Of a stretch of DNA of 64,000 nt, positions 24,726 to 32,983 are shown piece by piece. Below the pieces are notes generated by a model, which ran no database searches, was not told the DNA's origin, and saw only the letters and a program-made list of their open reading frames with translations. This stretch comes from Bacillus thuringiensis (GTDB lineage Bacteria > Bacillota > Bacilli > Bacillales > Bacillaceae_G): NCBI RefSeq assembly GCF_014932895.1, contig NZ_JACYOF010000014.1, positions 1 through 64,000 on the forward strand, written 5' to 3'. The translations under genes and the position numbers were made by a program. How positions within the stretch are numbered: position 1 is the first letter of the stretch; every line of letters starts with the position of its first letter.

Positions 24726-25592
24726 ATGCCACAACAAAAAAACTTTTTAACAATGCCAGCGCAACATCAAAATAAACAGCCTGGTATTGAATCATTAATG
24801 AATCCACTTCCGCAGTTTGAAGACCCCAATTATAAGGGAAGTGAAAAATTAAAAGGAAAGAATGTGTTAATTACAGGAGGGGATAGCGGGATTGGACGAG
24901 CTGTTTCCATCGCTTTTGCGAAAGAGGGAGCAAATATTGCGATTGCCTATTTAGATGAGGAAAAAGATGCAAATGAGACGAAGCAACTTGTTGAAAAAGA
25001 AGGGGTAAAGTGTGTATTGTTGCCGGGTGATTTGAGTAATGAACAGCATTGTAAAGATATTGTGAAAGAGACTGTTGTGAAGCTAGGTAGTTTAAATATT
25101 TTAGTAAATAATGTCGCACAGCAGTATCCGCAGCAAGGACTGGAGTATATTACAGCAGAGCAGTTAGAAAAAACATTTCGTATTAATATTTTTTCTTATT
25201 TTCACGTTACGAAAGCAGCACTTTCTCATTTAAAGCAAGGGGATAGCATTATAAATACGGCGTCTATCGTTGCATATGAAGGAAATGAAACTTTAATTGA
25301 TTATTCTGCAACGAAAGGAGCTATCGTTGCTTTTACAAGATCTCTTTCTCAATCGTTAGTACAAAAAGGAATTCGTGTAAATGGTGTTGCACCAGGTCCA
25401 ATTTGGACCCCTCTTATTCCATCGAGCTTTGATGAGAAGAAAGTCTCACAGTTTGGAAGCAATGTTCCGATGCAAAGACCTGGTCAACCATATGAATTAG
25501 CACCAGCATACGTATACTTAGCGTCTGGCGATTCATCTTATGTTACCGGACAAATGATACATGTAAACGGGGGCGTTATCGTAAATGGATAG
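24726..25592 (+). CDS. SDR family oxidoreductase (YhdF/YdaD-like)
   Basis: The 288-residue short-chain dehydrogenase has an extended N-terminus typical of the general-stress SDRs (PGIESLMNPLPQFEDP). It has the cofactor motif TGGDSGIGRA near residues 48-57, the NNVA motif, and the catalytic Y-x3-K in DYSATKGA. The Ser is in the INTASIVAYEG region. These enzymes use NAD(P)H; the physiological substrate is unknown. I chose ATG 24726. The AAGGAG site upstream is slightly far, while TTG 24714 would be too near. Confidence 0.9.
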   Translation: MPQQKNFLTMPAQHQNKQPGIESLMNPLPQFEDPNYKGSEKLKGKNVLITGGDSGIGRAVSIAFAKEGANIAIAYLDEEKDANETKQLVEKEGVKCVLLPGDLSNEQHCKDIVKETVVKLGSLNILVNNVAQQYPQQGLEYITAEQLEKTFRINIFSYFHVTKAALSHLKQGDSIINTASIVAYEGNETLIDYSATKGAIVAFTRSLSQSLVQKGIRVNGVAPGPIWTPLIPSSFDEKKVSQFGSNVPMQRPGQPYELAPAYVYLASGDSSYVTGQMIHVNGGVIVNG

Positions 25593-25660
25593 TTTTCATT
25601 TATAAGAGCAAAGTAAAGTTACTTGCATTTATTATGATATTAGTGCTAGGGAGGATTTAG

Positions 25661-26422
25661 ATGAAGAAAGCATTGTTTATCGTAATCCTATTTTTCTGCC
25701 TACCAGCTAGCGCTTTTGCTACTATAGATCATTTGATTTTAGTGAATCTTACGACAAATCAGCTATCTTTTTTTGAAGATGGCAACTATACGAGAACGTT
25801 TCCAATAACGACTGGAAGAGATCGTACCCCTACGCCTGAAGGTAATTTTTGTATTATAACTAAATATAAAAATAAAGAATACCATCGTAAAAAAATAGCT
25901 GGGGGTGCACCGAATAATCCGCTCGGTACGAGGTGGCTCGGACTAGATAAAAATGAATATGCGATTCACGGGACAAATCGAGAATGGACGATTGGAAGTA
26001 GGGAATCAAATGGGTGTATTCGCATGCATGACCGGGATATACAATGGTTATATGACCGAGTACCATTACAGACCAAAGTAATTATTTCTCGTTTTCATAC
26101 AAGTCCAGAGTATGAAGCAAATAAACTTGGTTATCGTGTTGTGAGCTGGAATGGTCGTAAAGTAGAAGAAGAACAAATTGGAATCCTTACGTTAGTAGAC
26201 CGTATAAATATATATTGGCAAGAACCAAATGGGCAGTTAACAAAAGTGAAAACGGTATTGCCAAACGAAAGATATGCCGTGTATTCCAAACGAAAAGATG
26301 GAATATATTATATAGGAAACAATTTGTATATTGTAGATGAAACAGGAGAAAAAATTCGTTATGAGCAAATTCCTTCTTCAACTTTAAGTAATATATATAA
26401 ACGGAAATATAATGTTCCGTAA
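25661..26422 (+). CDS. Secreted L,D-transpeptidase (YkuD domain)
   Basis: The 253-residue precursor has a signal peptide ending SAFA (residue 20), then a YkuD domain at about 24-145 with the catalytic H103 (HGTNREW) and C119 in ESNGCIRMHD. These enzymes make 3-3 cross-links or modify peptidoglycan stems. No LysM module is present. A C-terminal region of about 100 residues is unassigned. ATG 25661 follows GGGAGGATTTAG. Confidence 0.92.
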   Translation: MKKALFIVILFFCLPASAFATIDHLILVNLTTNQLSFFEDGNYTRTFPITTGRDRTPTPEGNFCIITKYKNKEYHRKKIAGGAPNNPLGTRWLGLDKNEYAIHGTNREWTIGSRESNGCIRMHDRDIQWLYDRVPLQTKVIISRFHTSPEYEANKLGYRVVSWNGRKVEEEQIGILTLVDRINIYWQEPNGQLTKVKTVLPNERYAVYSKRKDGIYYIGNNLYIVDETGEKIRYEQIPSSTLSNIYKRKYNVP

Positions 26423-26453
26423 TAGCTACCGTATTATAGACGGTAGCTTATTT
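26423..26453 (+). terminator. Terminator of the L,D-transpeptidase gene
   Basis: AGCTACCG (26424-26431) pairs with CGGTAGCT (26441-26448), then TATTTG. The T run is short. Confidence 0.65.
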
Positions 26454-26531
26454 GTGATTAAGTGAAGCTACATCTCGCATTAATTATTAGTACATATTAG
26501 TCGGGATGCGCACAAATAGCAGGATGAAAAA

Positions 26532-26606
26532 ATGAAACAGCAACTATTATATTTTGCTGAATATAATACAGTACAGATTGGGGGCCGGTTACATTATGAA
26601 AAGTGA
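26532..26606 (+). CDS. Possible 24-residue ORF coupled to the next gene
   Basis: GGATGAAAAA is followed by ATG AAA CAG CAA and a 24-codon frame that ends in TGA (26604) inside the fourth codon of the membrane gene at 26596. The overlap would allow translational coupling. No homology is recognised, so coding is uncertain. Confidence 0.3.
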   Translation: MKQQLLYFAEYNTVQIGGRLHYEK

Positions 26607-26847
26607 ATTTGCATTTAAAATTTTCTTAGTAACGACCTGTGTATTTATCGTGTATTTGTACGCATTTCTCGTCTTTTCTTTTTATGTTCCATATGTTGAT
26701 TTAATATTGTTCTTCGGATTTATTTGGGCGTTTGTTAAAGCAAGGGAAGGAGAGAAGAGTATATATCGACGCATTACCTTATGCGGGACGGTCATTTTCG
26801 TTATTTTGTACTTTTTTATGATGCATGATTTATGGAGGGGAATGTAA
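26596..26847 (+). CDS. Small membrane protein, 83 residues
   Basis: The protein has three hydrophobic segments (about 6-26, 30-45 and 60-77) separated by charged loops (KAREGEKSIYRR), so it should be an integral membrane protein. I start it at ATG 26596 after GGGGGCCGGTTAC; a TTG at 26554 would add 14 residues of unlikely sequence. I do not recognise the family. Confidence 0.7.
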   Translation: MKSEFAFKIFLVTTCVFIVYLYAFLVFSFYVPYVDLILFFGFIWAFVKAREGEKSIYRRITLCGTVIFVILYFFMMHDLWRGM

Positions 26848-26875
26848 AAAAGCATACGGTGAATCGTATGCTTTT
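26846..26875. terminator. Bidirectional terminator
   Basis: AAAAGCATACG pairs with CGTATGCTTTT around GTGAAT. It is shared by the small membrane gene and the convergent DUF1540 gene. Confidence 0.88.
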
Positions 26876-26879
26876 ATGT

Positions 26880-27095
26880 TTAATATTTTGGCTTAAACGT
26901 ATGACAACAAGTCTCTACACTCGTTGTTACAGAACTTTCTAGCGTCTCGTTTGTTAAAGCTGCGTCTGTATACGAATCATTTGCATTTTGACCAGCTTCT
27001 TGTGCATCGGGTTGAACAACAATCGCACTTGCTTGACAAAAGTTACCTTGTCCCCAAAATGAGCAATTGGAAACAGAGCATTTTACTTCTGGCAT
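26880..27095 (-). CDS. DUF1540 cysteine-rich protein
   Basis: The 71-residue protein has the DUF1540 pattern: a front CxxxxC (KCSVSNCSFWGQGNFC) and a rear CCHTF, a small putative metal-binding fold common in spore formers. The start ATG 27095 follows AAGGAGGGGG; an upstream ATG at 27116 would cover that site. Function is unknown. It heads a stretch of cysteine-centred genes on the same strand, but a terminator-like gap separates it from the thioredoxin gene. Confidence 0.88.
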   Translation of the reverse strand: MPEVKCSVSNCSFWGQGNFCQASAIVVQPDAQEAGQNANDSYTDAALTNETLESSVTTSVETCCHTFKPKY

Positions 27096-27168
27096 AAAAA
27101 CCCCCTCCTTATACATTAGTGTGAGATTTTACGCCCATTTCATGTATAGAAGGAGTTTCCTTTTCTCG

Positions 27169-27624
27169 TTATTTCTTCGTTTGCTCAAGCCATTCTTTTA
27201 ATTTGTCTTTCGGTTGTTCGCCACTAATACGGCTCACTTCTTTGCCATCTTTAAAATGAATGATTGTTGGAGTTCCTGTAATTTTATATTCATCCCAAGG
27301 AGCATCTAATTTTTCAATATCCATAACTTTCATATCAACATTCAAGTCTTTAGCCATTGGTACTACAATAGGGGATAACTTTTGGCAATGAACGCAAGAT
27401 GTTTGATAAAAGTATACTGTTTCTTCTTTTTTCTCTGCTAAATTCTTTTGGAGATCTGAAAGAGAGATTTTGTTTGTGTAGTAATCAGGACCATCTGTTT
27501 GACTACTAGTAGTATTATTAAGTTTTTGACTTGTAGATGCGTTTTTTTCTTCCATTTGTGTTACAGCGAAAATTGCTGCAAACAAGGCGATAATAATACC
27601 ACCAAATATAAGCATTTTTTTCAT
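27169..27624 (-). CDS. Membrane-anchored thioredoxin-like protein (BdbA/thiol oxidase partner)
   Basis: The 151-residue protein has an N-terminal membrane anchor (residues 4-22) and an extracytoplasmic thioredoxin fold with the active site C77-V-H-C80 and the cis-proline loop TGTPTII. It starts 12 bases after the BdbC stop and is surely its redox partner, the DsbA-like oxidase recharged by BdbC. The pair introduces disulfides into secreted proteins. Confidence 0.9.
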   Translation of the reverse strand: MKKMLIFGGIIIALFAAIFAVTQMEEKNASTSQKLNNTTSSQTDGPDYYTNKISLSDLQKNLAEKKEETVYFYQTSCVHCQKLSPIVVPMAKDLNVDMKVMDIEKLDAPWDEYKITGTPTIIHFKDGKEVSRISGEQPKDKLKEWLEQTKK

Positions 27625-27636
27625 TCTTTCATCTCC

Positions 27637-28056
27637 TTATTTGTTTTTGATTACGATGAAGCTACAAACAGCGATTGTGATAAAGCCGATAAGTGCTAAA
27701 AACGGGATTGTCACAAAGCCGAACCAGTTTATGTATTCTCCCGTACAAGGTACGCGTCCGCAAGCTGCTCCAGCAGCTGAAAATGCTGCGATTTTTTGAA
27801 TTGCATAGTGATATAAAGAAATACAAGCACCAATACTTGCGATTGGTAAAGAATAACTTGCGATGCGATAGTCTTTCTTTGCTACAGCGATACCAAGCCA
27901 TAAAACGAATGGATACATAAAAATACGTTGATACCAACAAAGTACACAAGGCTCAAATTTCATGATTTCGGAAAAATATAGACTTCCTAGTGTAGCGATA
28001 AAAGAAGCTCCCCATGCGGTAAGTAAAGCATATTCTTGCTTTTTTTCTCGTCCCAT
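27637..28056 (-). CDS. bdbC: Disulfide oxidoreductase BdbC (DsbB family)
   Basis: The 139-residue protein has four membrane segments and the two cysteine pairs of the DsbB family: C37-V-L-C40 in the first outer loop and C99/C104 (CGRVPC) in the second. It passes electrons from the thioredoxin-like partner at 27169 to quinone. Upstream, a palindrome (28083-28101) covers the probable -10 box. Confidence 0.94.
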   Translation of the reverse strand: MGREKKQEYALLTAWGASFIATLGSLYFSEIMKFEPCVLCWYQRIFMYPFVLWLGIAVAKKDYRIASYSLPIASIGACISLYHYAIQKIAAFSAAGAACGRVPCTGEYINWFGFVTIPFLALIGFITIAVCSFIVIKNK

Positions 28057-28082
28057 ATTTTATACCTCTCTTATAATAGTTA

Positions 28083-28101
28083 CATACTAAATTATAGTAT
28101 G
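28083..28101 (-). promoter_or_regulatory. Palindrome over the -10 region of bdbC
   Basis: CATACTA-AATTA-TAGTATG is an inverted repeat with 7-bp arms; read on the minus strand its centre holds TATAAT. A regulator bound here would block the bdbC promoter. No clear -35 box is seen. Confidence 0.5.
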
Positions 28102-28134
28102 AACTAGTAGAGAAAAGAAAGAAAAAATATGTTT

Positions 28135-28171
28135 ATCAATAAAAGTTTTATAAGAGGAAACTTTTATTGAT
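28135..28171. repeat. Perfect 14-bp inverted repeat
   Basis: ATCAATAAAAGTTT (28135-28148) is repeated inverted as AAACTTTTATTGAT (28158-28171) around a 9-nt loop. It lies between the yhdB terminator and the bdbC promoter and has no T run of its own. Confidence 0.75.
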
Positions 28172-28182
28172 ATCAACATTTC

Positions 28183-28220
28183 AAAAAAGCGCCATTCTCC
28201 TAAAGAGAATAGCGCTATAT
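28183..28220 (-). terminator. Terminator of the yhdB-like gene
   Basis: On the minus strand AGCGCT-ATTCTC pairs with GAGAAT-GGCGCT (one bulge), followed by six T. Confidence 0.85.
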
Positions 28221-28221
28221 T

Positions 28222-28470
28222 TTACATTTGAATTTGCTCTACTTCTTCTATATGCGACTTTTGGGATGCGTGGTCAATATATTGAAATAGGAGTTGTAAT
28301 TGTTTATCAACTTCTGGCAGTTCTTTGCTGTATTGATAAGCGTGTAAAAAATGCTCAATACGCTTAGAAAATAATTGGTCGTTCGTTTGAACCATGAGAA
28401 CGAGTAATTTATCCCAATTACAACAATACGTGTAATAGAGAGCTTTATCATAGTCGTTATATGTTTGCAC
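28222..28470 (-). CDS. yhdB: YhdB family protein
   Basis: The 82-residue cytoplasmic protein opens with NDYDKALYYTYCCNWDKLL and contains KRIEHFLHAY, as in YhdB of Bacillus. It is predicted helical. Function is unknown. It is a single-gene unit. Confidence 0.78.
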   Translation of the reverse strand: MQTYNDYDKALYYTYCCNWDKLLVLMVQTNDQLFSKRIEHFLHAYQYSKELPEVDKQLQLLFQYIDHASQKSHIEEVEQIQM

Positions 28471-28566
28471 TGTGTACCCTCCTTACTGAGGAGTTATATA
28501 TAGTGTGTGACAAGTAAGGAGAAATACACTTGAAAGAATTTGTTAAGAAAAAAGGTGAATGAAAAG

Positions 28567-28594
28567 AAAAAAACGAGGTGTTTCCTCGTTTTTT
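28567..28594 (-). terminator. Terminator of the PCYCGC lipoprotein gene
   Basis: AAAACGAGG pairs with CCTCGTTTT around a five-base loop, with A and T runs on both sides. Confidence 0.85.
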
Positions 28595-29102
28595 AAGCTT
28601 TTGGCATTGGTGTAGGTGTCGGTTTTGCGTATCCTTCTTTGTACTTATTATCAATATAGTTGCGAATTTCGAGCGTTGACTTTCCTTTTTGTTTCATGGA
28701 AGCAGATTCAACTGCGATTTCTAGGCAATTGACACAAGTTGTCGCGTGGGAATCCCAAACAACTTCACCATTCTTTTTAATTTCACGAATAAAGCAGTTT
28801 TTATTATTTTTATGTCCTACACTTTCACCGCAACCGCAGTAACATGGAATCCAATCTAATAGTTCCGCATTTTGTCCAGCGACAGTGTAGATCTCTTTCA
28901 TTTGTGGATCAAGCTTGTCTAGGAAAGTTGGGAGTGTGTCGACTCCTTTTGTTTTTTCTTGAATGTCAGCTTGCTGAGTATGCGATGTGTGGTCATGCTC
29001 TTCTTTTGAATCAGAAGATTTTGTTTCGTTTGTACCAGTGCTGCCGCATCCAGCAAGAAGTAAGCTCAATACTGCAAGTAAAGAAAATACATACTTTTTC
29101 AT
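28593..29102 (-). CDS. PCYCGC-motif lipoprotein
   Basis: The 169-residue precursor has a lipoprotein signal with lipobox LLAGC, then a low-complexity His/Ser/Asp-rich stretch (EEHDHTSHTQQ). The conserved domain contains the PCYCGCGESVGH motif, C-F-I near NKNCFIRE, and TTCVNC. The many cysteines suggest metal or heme binding, but the biochemical role of the family is not established. ATG 29102 follows AAAGGGGAC; an ATG at 29123 is less likely. It lies next to disulfide-forming genes. Confidence 0.9.
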   Translation of the reverse strand: MKKYVFSLLAVLSLLLAGCGSTGTNETKSSDSKEEHDHTSHTQQADIQEKTKGVDTLPTFLDKLDPQMKEIYTVAGQNAELLDWIPCYCGCGESVGHKNNKNCFIREIKKNGEVVWDSHATTCVNCLEIAVESASMKQKGKSTLEIRNYIDNKYKEGYAKPTPTPMPKA

Positions 29103-29147
29103 TCGCTTGTCCCCTTTACACATGTATTAATCAAATTGTATCAAAGA

Positions 29148-30257
29148 TCATGGTGTGTCGGGGGAAGATTTTTTCGACTGATTTTTGAAGCGCCACCGTA
29201 GTGAATGGATGAGAAATAAAATTGGGATATAGGCGTATACGATGTATAAACCAGCCTGAGATAGTACGGTATTCAATGTATTGATGCTTTCACGATTTGT
29301 AAAAAATAAAGAAGCTGTAAAGACGATGAAAATAAAAAATGGTAATGTAAACTTAAATGAAATATGAAATGAACGCTTTATCGTTTGACATGATGACCAA
29401 ATGGTTAAACAAAGATTCGGTAAAATAATTAAAAACCAGACAAAAATAATAATATATTCAAATCGTTGAATGAAAGGGACTTTAATTATTTTTAACATTG
29501 TTAAAGTGGGCCAAATAGTACGATTTAATTGTCCCTCACTATAATACATAAAAGATACAATAGCTAAAATTACATAAATTAGGGTGCTAAAAATAATTCC
29601 TGCATGGGCCCATCTTTTTAAAGATTTTCCTTTTTCGATAAATGGATAGAAGATAAGGATTGTTTCAAAACCGAGAAATTCTAATGCGGATTTTTTTGCG
29701 GATATAAGCATGTCAAAAGGTGAATGTGTAAAAATAGGTAAAATATTACGGAAATGTGTATATTTCATTGGATAAATTAAAAAGAATACAACGAAAATAG
29801 GAAGAATGACTCCCCAAAAGCATATTCCGGTCACAGAGCGAAATCCACCCTTTATGATGTAGTAAGTCACTAATAAAAACATAAGATTTAGTTTCCAAAA
29901 TTTAATAGTCGGAAAAATCCAAACTTGTATTACTTCAATATATGTACGAAGAACAGTAAGGCAAAATAATAAGCAGTAGAGAGTAAAAATTACGGAAAAT
30001 ATAGAGCCGATCCATTTTCCGAAGCTTGTTGTATGAATGCTAATTAAATCTCCATCTTTGTCTAACATTTTTAACATACAAAACAGTACAATGTGAGTTG
30101 CAATGCCTGCTATGATTAGAGAAATCCAAGCATCATAACCAGCATTTTTTAAAATTACACGTTGATACCCTAGAATTCCTATTCCGACTTGAAGAGAATG
30201 TAATAAAACAAATGCAAAATATGGAGAGACTGTTTTTGTTTTATTCATTGTATGCAT
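29148..30257 (-). CDS. Germinant receptor B subunit (GerAB/ArcD-like permease)
   Basis: The 369-residue protein has about ten membrane segments and resembles amino-acid permeases of the spore-germination family (SPYFAFVLLHSLQVGIGIL, then EFLGFETILIFYPF). In the spore inner membrane the B subunit binds the germinant. It is the last gene of an A-C-B operon. Which of the several B. cereus-group receptors this is cannot be decided from the sequence alone. Confidence 0.93.
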   Translation of the reverse strand: MHTMNKTKTVSPYFAFVLLHSLQVGIGILGYQRVILKNAGYDAWISLIIAGIATHIVLFCMLKMLDKDGDLISIHTTSFGKWIGSIFSVIFTLYCLLFCLTVLRTYIEVIQVWIFPTIKFWKLNLMFLLVTYYIIKGGFRSVTGICFWGVILPIFVVFFLIYPMKYTHFRNILPIFTHSPFDMLISAKKSALEFLGFETILIFYPFIEKGKSLKRWAHAGIIFSTLIYVILAIVSFMYYSEGQLNRTIWPTLTMLKIIKVPFIQRFEYIIIFVWFLIILPNLCLTIWSSCQTIKRSFHISFKFTLPFFIFIVFTASLFFTNRESINTLNTVLSQAGLYIVYAYIPILFLIHSLRWRFKNQSKKSSPDTP

Positions 30258-30273
30258 TGCTTATTTCACCTCA

Positions 30274-31356
30274 CTATTCCCCGATTCCGGATTGTACAAT
30301 ATTAATATCTAAATTTACATCCACAGCTACATTTTGATACATATTTCGAATTTGTTTTATATTCCATTTTCTCGTATGGCTTCTAATTTCATCGCGCATT
30401 CCTAAAGGATCAATTTCCTTTTCTTGAAATTGCTTGATTAACTCTTCACAGTCTTTTTCAACATTTCGTTCAATTTGTTTTTTTATATAATTGATATTTG
30501 TTTTTTTTCTTAAATCAATCCAACTAGGAGAGTTTTTAATTAATCCATCTAATTTTAAATGGATTTTTACTTTTGGTATGTCGCCAGTTTGATCTATATC
30601 ATACTTACTTTTCCCAGCTAAATCTTGTATGACAACCATACCTTTATGTTTCCTCTTTTTTATTGTTGCTTCGTAACGTCCATTTTTCGTAGGGTTAATA
30701 AGTAATTTTGTTAAAACAGAATGTCTTTTATCTGTGTACATGACCACTTTATCATCTTTTAAAAAAGCAAGTCCTTTGACAGCAACGGAATGATTATCGT
30801 CCGCTTTAATATATGGGACATAGGCATCACATACAGAAGAATAGTAATTATATAAAAAAATGTTTAATGAGGTTTGTGGAATATTCTCATTTCGTATATT
30901 TTGCTCGAGTAAATCAGCAATGTATAATGAACCATTTCGTTTTCCATAATTTAAAAGCTCTTCAGCAGATCCATCTACAATTGCTAGTTGTACATCACGA
31001 CCGATATTTGGATCACGTTGTAAGTTAGTAATAATTTCTCCCATTCCTTGTTCTCCTAGAGTTTTTCCAAATAGGACGACACGCATTTGACCTACAACAA
31101 CATTGTGAGGAGATTTCGCATTTAATCGTGAAGCGATTGTTTCAAGTGAACGGGCAGATGTTGACTGGGTTTCTGGTTTAGACTTTACCCCATGTGTATA
31201 CTCTGGAAATAAGATAGTTCCTTGAAATCTTTTGTTTTTTTTGATGTCAAATCCAGCGACATGAATAATACGTTGCGTATCCACAACATACATTTGTGTA
31301 CAGCCAGTTTGTAGAACGAAAAAGGTAATGATAAGGTACAATAAGAGTTTTTTCAT
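30274..31356 (-). CDS. Germinant receptor C subunit (GerAC lipoprotein)
   Basis: The 360-residue lipoprotein has a signal ending QTGC and the GerAC-type blocks RIIHVAGFDIKK, VVVGQMRVVLFGK and the C-terminal KDCEELIKQFQEKEIDPLG. It sits on the outer face of the spore inner membrane. Its start overlaps the stop of the A-subunit gene by four bases. Confidence 0.93.
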   Translation of the reverse strand: MKKLLLYLIITFFVLQTGCTQMYVVDTQRIIHVAGFDIKKNKRFQGTILFPEYTHGVKSKPETQSTSARSLETIASRLNAKSPHNVVVGQMRVVLFGKTLGEQGMGEIITNLQRDPNIGRDVQLAIVDGSAEELLNYGKRNGSLYIADLLEQNIRNENIPQTSLNIFLYNYYSSVCDAYVPYIKADDNHSVAVKGLAFLKDDKVVMYTDKRHSVLTKLLINPTKNGRYEATIKKRKHKGMVVIQDLAGKSKYDIDQTGDIPKVKIHLKLDGLIKNSPSWIDLRKKTNINYIKKQIERNVEKDCEELIKQFQEKEIDPLGMRDEIRSHTRKWNIKQIRNMYQNVAVDVNLDINIVQSGIGE

Positions 31357-32858
31357 TCATTATCACCATCACGTTTTTGCTTTACGTTGTTTGGATTATA
31401 GCGCCATTTAGACTTTGGCCTAAGAAAAGAAGGCCTTTGTGCAGTTTGGCTAAAGGGTAAGCGGAGAAAGCCTTCCGCTGTACCTAAACCACGAAATGGA
31501 TATAAAGGTAATAAATAAGGTGATCCAAGTGATTTAAGGCGAATTAAATGAGCTAATATGAATACGAATCCAACAATGAGACCTAGACCACCAAATGCTC
31601 CAGCTAAAATGATGAGAGGAAATCTTAATATCCGGATAGTCGAAGACATTTTTACTGTTGGTGTTGTAAAAGACGCAAGCGCAGATAACGCAACCGCAAT
31701 TAATAAAATAGTGCTCGTTAAAGCAGCCTCAACAGATGCTTGTCCAATTACGATTCCTCCAACAATACCAATCGTTTGTCCAACTTTAGTCGGTAATCGT
31801 GCCCCAGCTTCGCGAAGCAATTCAATCGTAATTTCTAAAAAAAGTGCTTCTAAAATAGGTGGAAATGGTACGTTAGCTCTAGAATAAATAATAGGCCCAA
31901 GTAAATCAGCTGGGATCATTTGATAGTGATACGTTAATACAGCTGTGTAAATAGCTGAAGAGAATAAAGAGAATGCTGCTCCGAAAAAACGAACTATTCT
32001 AAGAAATGAGCCTGCTATCCAGGGTAAATAATAATCTTCTGGAGAGACGAAGAAATCGAGCAATGTCGCTGGTCCAGCTAATGCATATGGTGAACCGTCT
32101 GTTAAAATGATAACCCCTCCATTCAGTAATGCATAAACGGAGCGATCTAAGCGCTCGGTAGGTAATAATACAGGGAAGGGTGAGTTACTGTTATCGCTAA
32201 TAAACTGTTCGATCATAGTTGCATCAAAAGGAACATCAAAGTCAATGTCTTGTAGGCGCTGCATTGCAGTATTGACGTGTTGTTCATTTGTAATACCTTC
32301 AATGTAAGCAACTATGACCTTTGTTTTTGATATAGAGCCAACTACAACTTCTTTGAAAACTAATTGCTCAGTTACAATATTTCGGCGAAGTAAGTGTGTA
32401 TTTGTATCAATATTTTCAACAAATCCGACTTTTGGGCCGATTACACTATATTCATTTTCGGTATCGTTATATAATCGTGTACCTAAAACTGAACTTTCAG
32501 CACGAATAAGTGCATATTCTGCTGTTTGAGAATCATTTTTTATTTGTATGAGTACATACCCACCTAATAATTTTTCACGAATATCATCAATAGAAGGATT
32601 GGTGATGATCTCTTCGAGTGTGACGATATTTGCTATGTCACTTATATTTTCAATATGATCTAATTCTCTTTTTATAGGTGTTAAAATGAATCGATGAATG
32701 AGGAGTGATTCTGCTGTAGATTTATAATAAAACAAACACAATGTTCCATCGTCTACTATGTTATAAGATACGAAATCACTGGATTCTTTCATCGTGTGAA
32801 TAAATTCGGGAATAGAACAGATTGCTTTTTTCTCCTTTTTAGATGATAAACGGAACAT
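31353..32858 (-). CDS. Germinant receptor A subunit (GerAA family)
   Basis: The 501-residue protein has a soluble N-terminal half of about 250 residues and a membrane half with about five segments, carrying the family motifs EGITNEQHVN, LLPTERLDRSVYALLNGGV and IVGGIVIGQASVEAALTS. Start ATG 32858 follows AAGGGGTGAGGAA; ATG 32882 upstream has no site. It is the first gene of the operon. Transcription by forespore SigG is expected for this family, but I did not find a convincing promoter. Confidence 0.94.
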   Translation of the reverse strand: MFRLSSKKEKKAICSIPEFIHTMKESSDFVSYNIVDDGTLCLFYYKSTAESLLIHRFILTPIKRELDHIENISDIANIVTLEEIITNPSIDDIREKLLGGYVLIQIKNDSQTAEYALIRAESSVLGTRLYNDTENEYSVIGPKVGFVENIDTNTHLLRRNIVTEQLVFKEVVVGSISKTKVIVAYIEGITNEQHVNTAMQRLQDIDFDVPFDATMIEQFISDNSNSPFPVLLPTERLDRSVYALLNGGVIILTDGSPYALAGPATLLDFFVSPEDYYLPWIAGSFLRIVRFFGAAFSLFSSAIYTAVLTYHYQMIPADLLGPIIYSRANVPFPPILEALFLEITIELLREAGARLPTKVGQTIGIVGGIVIGQASVEAALTSTILLIAVALSALASFTTPTVKMSSTIRILRFPLIILAGAFGGLGLIVGFVFILAHLIRLKSLGSPYLLPLYPFRGLGTAEGFLRLPFSQTAQRPSFLRPKSKWRYNPNNVKQKRDGDNE

Positions 32859-32943
32859 TTCCTCACCCCTTACATACATCATTTACTTGTGTTAGTTTTT
32901 GGGAAAGACGGGAATTTATACTTGAAAATTGAAAGTTCATAAA

Positions 32944-32978
32944 GAAAAGGAAGAGCATTGAATATCTCTTCCTTTTTG
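32944..32978 (-). terminator. Terminator of the secreted helical protein gene
   Basis: AAAGGAAGAG pairs with CTCTTCCTTT around a ten-base loop, with T or A runs on each side. It may also end nothing on the plus strand, as no plus-strand gene precedes it. Confidence 0.75.
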
Positions 32979-32983
32979 GCGTG

